Origin: Enterovibrio baiacu
Lineage (GTDB): Bacteria; Pseudomonadota; Gammaproteobacteria; Enterobacterales; Vibrionaceae
Assembly (NCBI RefSeq): GCF_004120195.1
Contig: NZ_SCHN01000009.1
Coordinates: 174,601-238,600 of the forward strand
Reading direction: 5' to 3'
Length of the DNA stretch: 64,000 bases
How positions within the stretch are numbered: position 1 is the first letter of the stretch; every line of letters begins with the position of its first letter. The notes beneath the pieces were generated by a model, which saw nothing but the letters and a program-made list of their open reading frames with translations, ran no database searches and was not told where the DNA came from. A program made the translations under genes and the position numbers. Of this stretch, positions 50,715 to 60,182 are shown in pieces.

Positions 50715-52019
50715 GTGAAATCGGGCTTAGACATTCAGTTAGGTGACGCACTTAATGCGTTTATTTGTGCGTTAAAAACAACCCATGAAGCGTACTTTGA
50801 AACGTCAATCCGCCTCGTGTCTTTGCAAGATTGGGAATACGTCGGCGTTAGCATGGGCGCTCAACCTCCCCAGCAAACAAGTGAAGCGTGTTGGGTTGCA
50901 TTGCCAAATCACGATGACGAAGCCACGACGAAAAAGCATTTCTATTGCACCGCGCGAGACGCTGATGTTTGGGCGATCAACATGGCAGGTAAAGGGCGAA
51001 GAATCGCGTTTGCTCGCCGAGATACACTGAGTGACATGGCAATTTTGGATCAAGACGCCTTTACTGATCATGTCATTTGGAATGCGCCGCTAGGCGAATC
51101 CGGCCAAGGCGTGCTGCCCGTCAATCAGATGGTGTTAGACATGGGCGGTGAAGAGCGCGTTTTTCATCTTTGCGGAATGCGTGATGAGAAAGGCAGCCTA
51201 TTGATTCATGTCAACGGCCATGAAAAACTGGCATTAACGGCATCACGCTATATCGATAACGCCCTCCATCGCTTTGGTGAACGCTGCGCGCAAAGTAATA
51301 ACAGCGAACAACCTCACTCGGGTGTGTCGCTAGATAACCTACCATTTTTAGCACTTGTTGAAGCGCAGCAAGACAATGATGTGCTTTCCGAGCAATTTCC
51401 TTTTCTGCCACCGCTAACGTTTCAAAAGGTAAGAAATGAAATCGCCAAATCTCGGCATCTCGTTCAAACCGCGATGAAAAAAGCCGTGTCTGCAAGCCGC
51501 GTCATGCTGCTTGCCGTTCCGAGCGCGTTGGCAGTGTCTGTGTCGCTATTTTTCATGTTCAACCTGACAATGAGTAACGGTGTATCGGCAGGTTTTCTCT
51601 CAGCCATAGAGCCGTTCATGGCGGCTTTCCTTGGCGCGAAACAATCCCTATTGCAGCAATACTTCGCGTTGTGGGGAAACATGAAATACGGCCTCATGGG
51701 GTTGGTCGTCATCGTTATGGCAGTCTCTCAACTTGTCGATTATGGCGCTAAAAAGTGGAGGAAACAGGGCGTGTTATTCCCCGTCGCCGCGAAACTGACG
51801 TATTACTGTTTTGTCGCTGCCTTTTTGATTGATCTCTTGCTGCTCAGCATGAGTGCAGCGAACCCAAACATCTTCTCCGTCGCATCGGCGTTTGCGATGT
51901 ATCTTTTGCCCGTCACGGTGTATATCAGCTTCCAGTTTTTGAAGAAGAAAGCCGAGAGCAAGGTATTGGCTCCCTTGAAAGCGTTTACCTGGTTTTCTGT
52001 TGAGAAGCCTTTGCGATAG
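50715..52019 (+). CDS. Unrecognised protein with soluble N-terminus and four C-terminal helices
   Basis: 434 residues from a GTG start with GGAG five bases upstream (a TTG at 50688 is also in frame). The N-terminal ~250 residues are soluble and mixed alpha/beta, including GEERVFHLCGMRDEKGSLLIHVNGHE. A linker with KVRNEIAKSRHLVQTAMKKA leads to four membrane helices: MLLAVPSALAVSVSLFFMFNL, YGLMGLVVIVMAVSQLV, LTYYCFVAAFLIDLLLLSM and FAMYLLPVTVYISFQFL. No catalytic motif is recognised. The domain order resembles membrane-anchored sensor or effector proteins, but I assign no function. It is a single gene. Confidence 0.65.
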   Translation: MKSGLDIQLGDALNAFICALKTTHEAYFETSIRLVSLQDWEYVGVSMGAQPPQQTSEACWVALPNHDDEATTKKHFYCTARDADVWAINMAGKGRRIAFARRDTLSDMAILDQDAFTDHVIWNAPLGESGQGVLPVNQMVLDMGGEERVFHLCGMRDEKGSLLIHVNGHEKLALTASRYIDNALHRFGERCAQSNNSEQPHSGVSLDNLPFLALVEAQQDNDVLSEQFPFLPPLTFQKVRNEIAKSRHLVQTAMKKAVSASRVMLLAVPSALAVSVSLFFMFNLTMSNGVSAGFLSAIEPFMAAFLGAKQSLLQQYFALWGNMKYGLMGLVVIVMAVSQLVDYGAKKWRKQGVLFPVAAKLTYYCFVAAFLIDLLLLSMSAANPNIFSVASAFAMYLLPVTVYISFQFLKKKAESKVLAPLKAFTWFSVEKPLR

Positions 52020-52078
52020 GGCAGTAGAATAGGGTGGGGTGAAAGGACTGGGGCAGTCACGTTGGGGTAGTGGCTGTT

Positions 52079-52213
52079 TCAACGATACCTATTGGCTATT
52101 GAATCGAACAACACTATTTTAGCCACTTTGACATCTTGTTCTTTGCTTTTGCGCAGTTCAGATAAGATCTCGGTTGCTTGGCGTTTTAACGAAGTCACTA
52201 ATGCTATTTTCAT
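52079..52213 (-). pseudogene. Truncated Phd/YefM-type antitoxin fragment
   Basis: The minus-strand frame starts MKIALVTSLKRQATEILSEL and continues RKSKEQ, which is the N-terminal operator-binding part of YefM-like antitoxins (VTSLKRQATEIL-x-EL-x-x-SKEP). The expected VLITEHG-x-P-x-AYLVD core is missing and the frame ends after 44 codons. No toxin gene follows. It is a remnant of a second toxin-antitoxin locus. Confidence 0.55.
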
Positions 52214-52264
52214 CCACACTACCCCGAAGAAATACTCAAAGTGACACTATTCGATCACTTTGAG

Positions 52265-52303
52265 TCTGGCAGGGTTGGGGGCATTTTTGTATGTCTGTCC
52301 CGC
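52265..52303. repeat. REP-like element (dispersed copy)
   Basis: The minus strand reads GCGGGACAGACATAC then AAAAATGCCCCCAACCCTGCC. It shares GGACAGACATAC with the element right of the RAYT gene and most of its length with 49281-49312. The surrounding 52214-52613 region has an 89-codon minus frame across this repeat that I do not accept as a gene. Confidence 0.6.
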
Positions 52304-52613
52304 TTATTGCCAAAGGGAATGAAAACCTGAAGATCAACACTGAACACAGTGGCAAAAACAACCTCAATATCGTTTCGCTACGCGACAAGAGCGTATTGAC
52401 TTGACGTTCGGGGAGCGTCCATATATGTCCTCGATGTTTTCTAATCAATAGAAAGAGCTTAAATGCCCCTTTCACCACCGTACCAGTGACACTAACATAA
52501 CTCATAGGGGAGGGGGCCGATGTTGTGACTGAAAGGTGATTTCAGGGGCAAAGTGTGTTCATTTAAAACTCACTATACTCAAGCACCAAAATTTGATGTT
52601 CTAAATATGAATA

Positions 52614-54761
52614 TCACATAGTCCCAAACAGCTCTCTCCCATCTTGTAAGATGTTTTCGGCATCCGTCCAAATTGTAATAGATTCACCTGAAGAACGAAC
52701 AAAAACGTATGCATCAAGTTCGGCAACTTGTGTCTCATTTAATCCTAAGAAGGAAACTTGAGCTGCTGAAAGCTCGGCTGATATCGGCGTATTAGCACTA
52801 TAGCTCCAATTTTGAGCTTCAAGGTTAAATGTATCATCACCTTCACCTAAATATGCTACGAAACCATTCCAATCATCGGGCTCTTCATGAGTTACTGTCT
52901 GAATCTGGTCTGACTGCGCTAAAATTGCGTTAGCATTGATGCTTACAGTTTGGTCTGAATCCCCATATGCGACAACAGCTTCAACTTGTGCTATTACTTT
53001 AGGCCCTGAAGTTACACCATAAGTGTTTCCAGAGAAATCGATTTGTGTGTCGTCTTCCACGAGAATTTTGTCAAAGCCTCGACTGCCAAGATAGGAAGTC
53101 CCATTAGACAACAATAAATTAGTATCTGAAAAATCCTCTTGATCGAAAACCATTGTATCGTTGCCTTCACTGCCAACATATCGATCTATCCCCGTTCCAC
53201 CATCCATAATGATGTCATCGTCAAAGCCAGCTTGAAGATAATCATTGCCAGCGCCACCATATAGTGCGTCTCCTCCAGCGCCACCCAAAAGAGTGTCATC
53301 GCCATTGCCACCATATAGTGTGTCATTGCCTTGACCACCATTTAAAATGTCGTTTCCATCTCCACCATATATAATGTCATCTTCAGCGCCTCCTTTAAGG
53401 GTATCATTCCCAGCCTCACCATAAATTATATCTCCTCCAGCACCCCCATAAACAATATCCTCCCCCTCTCCAGCAAAAATGGTGTCATTGAATGTATTTT
53501 CGCTTGGTGAATATTTGAGTGAAACATTGTCAATTAGAGCTCCATAGCCATCAGAAGATCCTTGCGCTGCAAAACGAACCGTTAAATAATCAATGCCTTG
53601 GGGAACAACAATATCCGTAGAAAACGTTTCGTAATCAATGTTTCCCTGGGTGTTCGAAAAATATTTGCTATATAAAATGCGACCCACTGGGTCTATAATC
53701 TCGATTTCAAATGGACTGGTTGATGAATTACTACCCATGAAGCGGTTTGCATAATCAAAAGAAAACATCAGGTCTATATTACCTGACTCCGATAGGCCTT
53801 CGATATTTACATGTTGCTGAATCCATGTGTTTTCTAAGCCATCTAATTCAAGTACAGTGTTTGTATCGCTATTATCTGGAGCTCCCTCACTCTGCCCTTG
53901 TTGCAATTCTATTTTCCTAGATCCTCTAGAATACCAACCTGTAACGCCATAATCCTCGAAAAGGTTGCTCTTATAACCTTCATTATCTCCCCAGTCTTCA
54001 AAATCTGAATTTATTAAGAGTTCGCGAGAAGTATTAGAACTGCTATCACCATAAATAATATCGTCTCCACCGTTTCCAACAATACGGTCATCGCCCATGC
54101 CTCCAATTAATACGTCAGAATTATCTCCACCCGTAATAATATCGTCGCCTTCAAGTCCATCGACAGTTACTATGCTTGAATCAAGATTAGGCTGGGAAAG
54201 TGAAACATTATCAACTAATGCCCCGTGATTATCGACCTCACCTTGTCCTTTAAAGCGCAGCACAAGACCATCAGTTCCTTTAGGTACAGAAAAATCCACA
54301 TCAAAACTTTGAAATGTTTCATTTGATTGCGTGTTGCTGAAATATTTGCTATACAGAACAACGCCTTCATTGTTTATAACTTGAACAACGAAGGGGCTTG
54401 TTGATTGATTATCACCGTTGTATCGATTTGCGTAATCAAAGGATAAGTTCAGGGAAGTATCTTGCTCACTTGCTATTTCTGTGACATCAATTTCTTGATG
54501 AACCCAAAGGTTTACATAAGCATCCAATTCCAGCACACTACTTGAAGTATGATCAGTAGGTGCGCCAGAAATTGAACCTTGTTGAAGCTTTAGGTTATAA
54601 TCTCCTGTCACATACCAACCAGCAACACCATAATCAAAAAAAGTATTGTTTTCACCACGGACTCCAAAATCTTCAAATCCACCATTAGTAAGAAGGTTTA
54701 CACCAACCCCTTCTGAAATAGAAAGTTTATCTGAACCACCTGTTCCTATTACTTTAGTCAT
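52614..54761 (-). CDS. RTX (hemolysin-type calcium-binding) repeat protein with duplicated domain
   Basis: 715 residues, no signal peptide, consistent with type I secretion. Two homologous ~170-residue beta-rich domains (about 18-195 and 250-420) share LL-x-N-x-x-FEDxG, DYGV-x-GWY, LQQG-x-x-x-GAP, VLELD and W-x-x-Q. The first is followed by a short RTX block and the second by about ten GGxGxDxLx/IYGG nonapeptides (about 430-525), which bind calcium and fold outside the cell. The C-terminal ~180 residues are acidic and probably carry the secretion signal. The duplicated domain resembles carbohydrate-binding jelly rolls, but that is inference. The gene is AT-rich and sits beside transposase debris. 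Confidence 0.85.
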   Translation of the reverse strand: MTKVIGTGGSDKLSISEGVGVNLLTNGGFEDFGVRGENNTFFDYGVAGWYVTGDYNLKLQQGSISGAPTDHTSSSVLELDAYVNLWVHQEIDVTEIASEQDTSLNLSFDYANRYNGDNQSTSPFVVQVINNEGVVLYSKYFSNTQSNETFQSFDVDFSVPKGTDGLVLRFKGQGEVDNHGALVDNVSLSQPNLDSSIVTVDGLEGDDIITGGDNSDVLIGGMGDDRIVGNGGDDIIYGDSSSNTSRELLINSDFEDWGDNEGYKSNLFEDYGVTGWYSRGSRKIELQQGQSEGAPDNSDTNTVLELDGLENTWIQQHVNIEGLSESGNIDLMFSFDYANRFMGSNSSTSPFEIEIIDPVGRILYSKYFSNTQGNIDYETFSTDIVVPQGIDYLTVRFAAQGSSDGYGALIDNVSLKYSPSENTFNDTIFAGEGEDIVYGGAGGDIIYGEAGNDTLKGGAEDDIIYGGDGNDILNGGQGNDTLYGGNGDDTLLGGAGGDALYGGAGNDYLQAGFDDDIIMDGGTGIDRYVGSEGNDTMVFDQEDFSDTNLLLSNGTSYLGSRGFDKILVEDDTQIDFSGNTYGVTSGPKVIAQVEAVVAYGDSDQTVSINANAILAQSDQIQTVTHEEPDDWNGFVAYLGEGDDTFNLEAQNWSYSANTPISAELSAAQVSFLGLNETQVAELDAYVFVRSSGESITIWTDAENILQDGRELFGTM

Positions 54762-55145
54762 AATATATATCCATTTTTAAATTTTAATCCAGAAGCGAAC
54801 CACTATCTTAGGCACTAATTAGCCATGAAATCGAGGCTTCTAATGGAGAGGGATTTTCGTAAACGTGTATTTTACATATATTATTTATTGTGTGTGATTT
54901 TACATCAATCCCCACTTTGTATAGTTGAATAAAAACAATAGGTTAAACTGAATTTATCAGCTAAAAATCAGTCTAAATTACTAATGGAGCTTGATGTTTT
55001 TTGTTAACTAGAATATATCCTTACCCTCCCATTAAATAAGGTTTTTTGTTACAATAATAAATTAACAGAAATAGTTGTATATAAATTCATTCAATTTGGA
55101 TAGATCAGGTTCAGCATCTGAAAAATTATCGTCGAAGTAAAGCTT
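54762..55145. other. AT-rich region upstream of the RTX gene
   Basis: About 380 bp, very AT-rich, with the RTX promoter presumably at its left end. No coding frame is supported. It ends at the 3' boundary of the decayed IS5-family transposase. Confidence 0.4.
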
Positions 55146-55720
55146 TTAAAACCAGTACTTTATGAATGAGCATTGTTGAGCAATTTCAATTATGGGTGCG
55201 GTTGTGCCAAGTGTCGCTGTCAAATGTTCTGTTGTTGACGAACAGACATTCCTCGCTTGCACTTTGTTCAATACCTCGACCCCAGCAATAATTTCTCTAA
55301 CTTGCGCGTTGTAATCTCGGAAGCTCAATTCCCCGCTAAAAAATTGCTTGTGACGATAGACTGTCGGCTCTGACAGAGATAGTTTGTGGTAACTAAAGCT
55401 CCGTTTCCATTGTTTCAAATCTCTATTTTTTAATGCCTCTACAGCAAGTTTCCGCAGAATTCTTCATGCCAATAGCCTGCATTTTTACGTAGAGGAATGT
55501 TAGGCACTAACCCTTTCTAAATTAGTGCCTTATAGCAACATTTTATGTTGTAGGCACCGTCATCTGACATTTGGTTTGTTTGGCGTCTTAAAGGATTGAG
55601 CTAGGACGTTAATGCCTCCTGTCATGCACCGCACCTAATGATGCAACGGCTGAGAATATCTCGTTGCTATTGGCATCAACCATTAACAAACTAACATTCA
55701 TAGCGATATAAGGATTTCCT
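55146..55720 (-). pseudogene. Decayed IS5-family transposase
   Basis: Fragments on the minus strand, in order: MNVSLLMVDANSNEIFSAVA and LGAVHD (about 55625-55701), SDDGAYNIKCCYKALI then a stop, KGLVPNIPLRKNAGYWHEEF, a one-base frame change, then RKLAVEALKN, WKRSFSYHKLSLSEPTVYRH and KQFFSGELSFRDYNAQV to a stop at 55146. These match the DDE region of IS5-type transposases (VDA-x-SG, VHD, GDGAYD, IPPRKNA, GYH-x-RS-x-AE, YRYK, LS-R-YNGQV). At least one nonsense codon and one frameshift, plus a missing N-terminus, make it inactive. No clean terminal repeats remain. Confidence 0.8.
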
Positions 55721-55857
55721 GTTTAGCTTTCCCCCCCCCAACCTTATCCCCAATTTCTGTGCATAACTCCCACGAAATCGATGGCTTCAATGGCTTAGGG
55801 ATTGCAAGTGATTGTGTGACTTTTGTTCAACTTTTTTCTGTGAGCGTCAGGCACAAA

Positions 55858-55887
55858 AAAAGGGCAGGATTCTCATCCTGCCCTTGG
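55858..55887 (-). terminator. Terminator of the zwf-pgl-gnd operon
   Basis: AGGGCAGGAT-TCTC-ATCCTGCCCT with seven A on the left, read as a T run from the minus strand after gnd. Confidence 0.9.
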
Positions 55888-55929
55888 GTGTTTATTCGCC
55901 TTGCTTAAAAGGCGATTTGCACGCGGTGC

Positions 55930-57378
55930 TTACACGTCGTAAGTGGTAGACGAGATGTTGCCGCCTGTGCCAGTCCAGTTCGTGTGGAAGAACTCGCCAC
56001 GTGCTTTGTCAGTACGCTCATAAGTGTGCGCGCCGAAGTAGTCACGTTGTGCCTGAATCATGTTCGCTGGAAGGCGAGCAGTGGTGTAACCGTTCAGGAA
56101 GGTCAGTGCAGATGACATACATGGCATTGGTAGTCCGCTTTCGAACGACTTAGCCACCACTTTACGCCATGCTGGCAGGCTGCCTTGTAGGATGTCTTTG
56201 AAGTACGCATCTGTGCCGAGGAATGGCAGTTCTGGGTTTGCTTCAAATGCATCACGGATGTTGCCAAGGAATGCGCTACGGATGATACAACCGCCACGCC
56301 ACATCAGCGCCACGTTGCCGTAGTTCAGTTCCCAGTTGTTCGCTTCTGACGCTTCGCGGATCAGCATGAAACCTTGCGCGTAAGAGATGATTTTAGATGC
56401 AAGCAACGCTTGGCGTAGGGCATCTAGCCACTCTGACTTGTCGCCTTCAACCGGCTGAATTGGGTTGTCGAACAGCGCCGATGCTTCAACACGTTGGTCT
56501 TTCAGTGAAGACAGCACGCGTGCGAAGACAGACTCGGTGATCAGGGTCAATGGAATGCCCAGATCAAGTGCGTTGATACCTGTCCATTTACCGGTGCCTT
56601 TTTGGCCCGCTGCATCCATGATTTTCTCAACCAGTGGCTCGCCGTCTTCATCGCGATAGCCGAGGATGTCTGCGGTGATTTCTACCAAGTAGCTGTCTAG
56701 CTCGGTTTTGTTCCACGCGGCAAAGGTCGCTTGCATTTCATCGTGCGACATACCTAAGCCTTCTTTCATGAAGTGGTACGCTTCGCTGATCAGCTGCATG
56801 TCTCCGTATTCGATACCGTTGTGAACCATTTTCACGAAGTGGCCTGCGCCTTCACGGCCAACCCAATCACAACAGGCTTCGCCGTCGTCTGTTTTCGCTG
56901 CAATCGCTTGGAAGATTGGTTTCACGAACGGCCATGCTTCTGGGCTACCGCCCGGCATGATGGAAGGCCCGAAACGTGCGCCTTCTTCACCGCCTGATAC
57001 GCCAGTACCCACAAAGTAGATGCCTTTCTCACGTAGCTCAGCAACGCGACGGTTGGTGTCAGGGTAGTTGGTGTTACCGCCATCAATGATGATGTCGCCT
57101 TCGTCTAGCAATGGTACGAGTGCGTTGATGAATTGATCAACCACGTCGCCTGCGCGAACCATCAACATCACTTTACGTGGTGTTTCTAGTTTGCTTACCA
57201 TGTCTTCTAGCGATGTCGCACCGACGATGTTGGTGCCTTTCGCTGGGCCTTCAAGAAACTCGTCGACTTTGGCGACGGTACGGTTAAAGGCAACAACCTT
57301 GAAGCCGTTGTCGTTCATGTTGAGGATCAGGTTTTGACCCATTACGGCCAATCCGATTACGGCAATATCAGCTTTCAT
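55930..57378 (-). CDS. gnd: 6-phosphogluconate dehydrogenase (decarboxylating)
   Basis: 482-residue cytosolic enzyme converting 6-phosphogluconate to ribulose-5-phosphate with NADPH and CO2. The NADP site GLAVMGQNLILNMNDNGFKVVAFNRT (about 9-34), the substrate region VGTGVSGGEEGARFGPSIMPGGS (about 126-148), the catalytic Lys/Glu region GHFVKMVHNGIEYGDMQLI (about 180-198), and the C-terminal YFGAHTYERTD are intact. Length is slightly longer than E. coli Gnd (468). Third gene of zwf-pgl-gnd, 14 bp after pgl. Confidence 0.97.
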   Translation of the reverse strand: MKADIAVIGLAVMGQNLILNMNDNGFKVVAFNRTVAKVDEFLEGPAKGTNIVGATSLEDMVSKLETPRKVMLMVRAGDVVDQFINALVPLLDEGDIIIDGGNTNYPDTNRRVAELREKGIYFVGTGVSGGEEGARFGPSIMPGGSPEAWPFVKPIFQAIAAKTDDGEACCDWVGREGAGHFVKMVHNGIEYGDMQLISEAYHFMKEGLGMSHDEMQATFAAWNKTELDSYLVEITADILGYRDEDGEPLVEKIMDAAGQKGTGKWTGINALDLGIPLTLITESVFARVLSSLKDQRVEASALFDNPIQPVEGDKSEWLDALRQALLASKIISYAQGFMLIREASEANNWELNYGNVALMWRGGCIIRSAFLGNIRDAFEANPELPFLGTDAYFKDILQGSLPAWRKVVAKSFESGLPMPCMSSALTFLNGYTTARLPANMIQAQRDYFGAHTYERTDKARGEFFHTNWTGTGGNISSTTYDV

Positions 57379-57392
57379 TTATCCATTTCTCC

Positions 57393-58133
57393 TTAGGCCA
57401 GCTCTTTCGCTGCGTCTGAATCTAAATACCACTCGGTAGTGCCCGCTTTTGAGCGAACGTGTGCAGCAGGGTAGGCCTCTGCTGCTGGCGCGTTGTCGGC
57501 AATTTCTTTCAATACCGATGCTTTGCTCGCGCCCAATACCAAGTAGGTGATGCGTTTTGCGTTTTCCAAAAGATGCGCGGTTTTTGACACACGGAGCTGA
57601 TGGCTCTCAGGGTGTGATGCAATGGTCGCGATCTCTGTGGTTTTGTAATCTGTTTTGCCCGGGAACAGGGAGGCGGTGTGACCGTCTGTGCCCATGCCAA
57701 GCATGATCCAATCGAAGACTGGCACGCCGTCTTGATCCACGGTGCCTTCTGCGTTTGGAATGGTGTCGAGCATTTCTTCTGTAAAGCGGATCACTTCACC
57801 TGCCACGAAATCTTCGCCACGAATGCGGTGAATGTTTTCAGCGGGGATTTGGATGTGATCAAACAAGAGGGCTTTGGCTTGGCCGTAGTTGCTTTGCTCG
57901 TCTTCGGGTGCCACGCAACGTTCGTCGCCCCACCAGAAGTGCAGGTTTTGCCACTGAATACGGGTAGCGTAATCTGCGTTCGCCAAGTAGCTGAAAAGCT
58001 GTGATGGCGTGCTGCCGCCAGACAGGGAAATGTGCACAGGGCGGCCCATTTCGCTGTATTCCAGCAGGGTGTTTGCTAACGCTTCAACGACCTGTTGGCT
58101 GTCGTCGAACACGCGGTAATTCATGTTACTCAT
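57393..58133 (-). CDS. pgl: 6-phosphogluconolactonase
   Basis: 246-residue SugarNP-isomerase-fold enzyme hydrolysing 6-phosphogluconolactone. [18 protein letters not shown] (about 34-51), [25 protein letters not shown] (about 66-90) and [16 protein letters not shown] (about 145-160) with the catalytic His are conserved. The start chosen (58133) gives an ATGA overlap with the zwf stop. ATGs at 58142 and 58124 are alternatives. It is the middle gene of the oxidative pentose phosphate operon. Confidence 0.95.
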   Translation of the reverse strand: MSNMNYRVFDDSQQVVEALANTLLEYSEMGRPVHISLSGGSTPSQLFSYLANADYATRIQWQNLHFWWGDERCVAPEDEQSNYGQAKALLFDHIQIPAENIHRIRGEDFVAGEVIRFTEEMLDTIPNAEGTVDQDGVPVFDWIMLGMGTDGHTASLFPGKTDYKTTEIATIASHPESHQLRVSKTAHLLENAKRITYLVLGASKASVLKEIADNAPAAEAYPAAHVRSKAGTTEWYLDSDAAKELA

Positions 58134-59629
58134 AGTTCGCAATAGTCCGTGCTTGCTAGGTTCTTACAAGGGAAGCGCCACGAACGGTCTTCTTCATGAA
58201 GCAGCTCGTCGGCCTCTTTCGGCCCCCACGTGCCTGCGGCATAGCCATACAGGTGTTCTGGGTTTTGCTTGTATTCCAAAATCGGTTGTACAAACTCCCA
58301 ACACGCTCTCACTGCATCGGTACGGGCAAACAATGTGGCATCGCCTTTCATTGAATCGAGCAATAGGCGCTCGTAAGCCGTCAGCATGTGCGTTTCTTCG
58401 AGGGTGTCGTAGTGGAAGTCCATGGAGACTTCTTTGGCTTTAAAGCCTGCGCCCGGTTCTTTCAAACCAAAGCTCATTTGAATGCCTTCGTCAGGTTGAA
58501 TACGGATGATCAACTTGTTCTCTGGGGCATTGGCACCAAATACGGGGTGCGGCGTTTTCTGGAAGTGGATAACCACTTCGGTGACGCGGGTCGGTAATCG
58601 CTTACCGGTGCGCACATAGAAAGGCACGCCGTTCCAACGCCAGTTGTCGATAAACATCTTCAAACCGACGTAGGTTTCTGTGCGGGAATCGTCTGCCACA
58701 CCGTGTTCGTCGCGGTAGCCTTTTAGGTCTTCGCCACGCACGTTGGATTCTGTGTATTGCCCCAATACCAGGTTCTTCTGCAGTTTTTCTTCGGTCAGTG
58801 GTTGTAGGCTGTTTAGTACCTTCACCACTTCGTTACGCATGGAATCTGCATTGATCACCGCTGGCGGCTCCATGCCCACCATGGCGAGCACTTGCAGCAG
58901 GTGGTTTTGGAACATGTCACGCACTGCGCCAGCACCGTCGTAGTAGCCACCACGTTCTTCTACACCGAGGAATTCTGCTGCGGTGATTTCAACGTAATCG
59001 ATGAAATTGCGATTCCAAAGTGGTTCAAACATGCCGTTAGCAAAACGGAAAACCAAAAGGTTTTGGACGGTTTCTTTACCGAGGTAGTGGTCAATGCGGT
59101 AGATTTGGTGTTCTTGGAAGCAGTCGTGGAGGTTTTTATCAAGCTCTTCGGCAGTGGCAAGGTCGTAACCGAAAGGCTTTTCAACAATCAGTCGTTTCCA
59201 ACCGTTGTCTTCGGTGTTTAAACCGTGTGCAGCAAGGCTGCTTGGAATGATGCTGTACAAGCTTGGCGGCGTTGCCAAGTAAAACGTGGTGTTGCCACCG
59301 GTTTTGTACTGTACTTCGATGTCGGCCAAGCGCGTTTTCAACTTGGCGTAGTCATCGGTGTTTGAGGTATCAATCGCTTGGTAGTGCACGCGCTCTAAGA
59401 AGGCATTCAATACATCTTGATCGACTTTCTCATTCGCGGTGAGCGATTCTTTTAATTTTTGTTGGAAGTCCGCATCGGAGTAGTGCGTGCGGCTCACGCC
59501 TAGAATGGCAAACTCTTCTGAGAGCAATCCGTTGGCATAAAGATGATAAAAGGCGGGAATCAATTTGCGGTGAGTCAAATCGCCCGAGGCCCCAAAGATG
59601 ACGATACAATTATTTTCAGGCTTAACCAT
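58130..59629 (-). CDS. zwf: Glucose-6-phosphate 1-dehydrogenase
   Basis: 499-residue cytosolic enzyme opening the oxidative pentose phosphate pathway. The NADP fingerprint [18 protein letters not shown] (about 9-26), the active-site [15 protein letters not shown] (about 182-196) and [15 protein letters not shown] are diagnostic, and the C-terminal WR-x-P-C-K block is near the end. The ATG at 59629 has GGGAT upstream and matches the family start. The frame to 59668 would run through a perfect hairpin. The operon order zwf-pgl-gnd is typical of gammaproteobacteria. No adjacent hexR is seen. Confidence 0.97.
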   Translation of the reverse strand: MVKPENNCIVIFGASGDLTHRKLIPAFYHLYANGLLSEEFAILGVSRTHYSDADFQQKLKESLTANEKVDQDVLNAFLERVHYQAIDTSNTDDYAKLKTRLADIEVQYKTGGNTTFYLATPPSLYSIIPSSLAAHGLNTEDNGWKRLIVEKPFGYDLATAEELDKNLHDCFQEHQIYRIDHYLGKETVQNLLVFRFANGMFEPLWNRNFIDYVEITAAEFLGVEERGGYYDGAGAVRDMFQNHLLQVLAMVGMEPPAVINADSMRNEVVKVLNSLQPLTEEKLQKNLVLGQYTESNVRGEDLKGYRDEHGVADDSRTETYVGLKMFIDNWRWNGVPFYVRTGKRLPTRVTEVVIHFQKTPHPVFGANAPENKLIIRIQPDEGIQMSFGLKEPGAGFKAKEVSMDFHYDTLEETHMLTAYERLLLDSMKGDATLFARTDAVRACWEFVQPILEYKQNPEHLYGYAAGTWGPKEADELLHEEDRSWRFPCKNLASTDYCEL

Positions 59630-59640
59630 AATGCTATCCC

Positions 59641-59665
59641 ACTTGTCTGAGTCCGTCAGACAAGT
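59641..59665. promoter_or_regulatory. Perfect 10-bp inverted repeat at the zwf ribosome-binding site
   Basis: ACTTGTCTGA-GTCCG-TCAGACAAGT. On the zwf mRNA the hairpin ends where the GGGAT Shine-Dalgarno sequence begins, so it could gate translation or be a regulator site. A second repeat, TTAGTG-N13-CACTAA, lies just upstream at 59676-59700. Confidence 0.6.
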
Positions 59666-59762
59666 CATTCATTTTTTAGTGCTAAAACTATAAACACTAA
59701 GGAAAAAAGTGATAGTCGGTTTTACCTATCAAACTGATAGGCAGAACCCCGTTCTAATTGTG

Positions 59763-60056
59763 ATGACACAACCCTTACATAGAACTATACCCAAACGACC
59801 TGAAGATGCTCGCTTTCAACGTGAATGCTACTTCATCAATCTGCCTTTTTCCTGCACTAACACTGCAAGCTTAGTGTTCGAAAAAGGCAATTGGTGCATG
59901 ACGTTCGATACGAAAGCAAGAGGACATGAATACGCTGTGAAAGCGTTTTCATCACGTCGTCGCGGGGGATTTTATATGAAGTCGCTCCAAAAATCTGTCG
60001 TTTTCCAAAGACAAATTTTAGGAAACCAACAGGCACATGAGGCGAGAAGTCCGTGA
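59763..60056 (+). CDS. Possible small protein divergent from zwf
   Basis: 97 codons starting MTQPLHRTIPKRPEDARFQR, basic, with no recognised family, signal peptide or membrane segment and no clear ribosome-binding site. The frame is also open back to 59709. It might be a real short gene, since the 550-bp zwf/RTX gap holds nothing else, but evidence is weak. Confidence 0.3.
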   Translation: MTQPLHRTIPKRPEDARFQRECYFINLPFSCTNTASLVFEKGNWCMTFDTKARGHEYAVKAFSSRRRGGFYMKSLQKSVVFQRQILGNQQAHEARSP

Positions 60057-60120
60057 ATAGTTGCCGTAAAACCGCGATTTACGCTGACATCGGTCGAAGG
60101 TGGATCTTGCAAGCGGTACG

Positions 60121-60147
60121 AAAAAAGGCGCATCACGCGCCTTTTTG
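60121..60147. terminator. Terminator after the second RTX gene
   Basis: AAAAAGGCGC-ATCAC-GCGCCTTTTT, symmetric with A and T runs on both sides, 36 bp after the RTX stop on the minus strand. Confidence 0.85.
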
Positions 60148-60182
60148 TCCATCAGAATGTGACATCTTGTTGTCGCGGGCGA

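Noticed and set aside
52236-52505. 89-codon minus-strand frame running through the REP-like element
   Set aside because: Its C-terminus is repeat-derived, with no ribosome-binding site and no family resemblance.
54810-55800. Similar stretches near 54830 and 55775 (GAAATCGA-GGCTTC) as target duplication around an IS
   Set aside because: Similarity is partial and too long and diverged for a target-site duplication. The GGCACTAA inverted repeat at 55499-55533 falls inside the decayed transposase reading frame rather than at IS ends.
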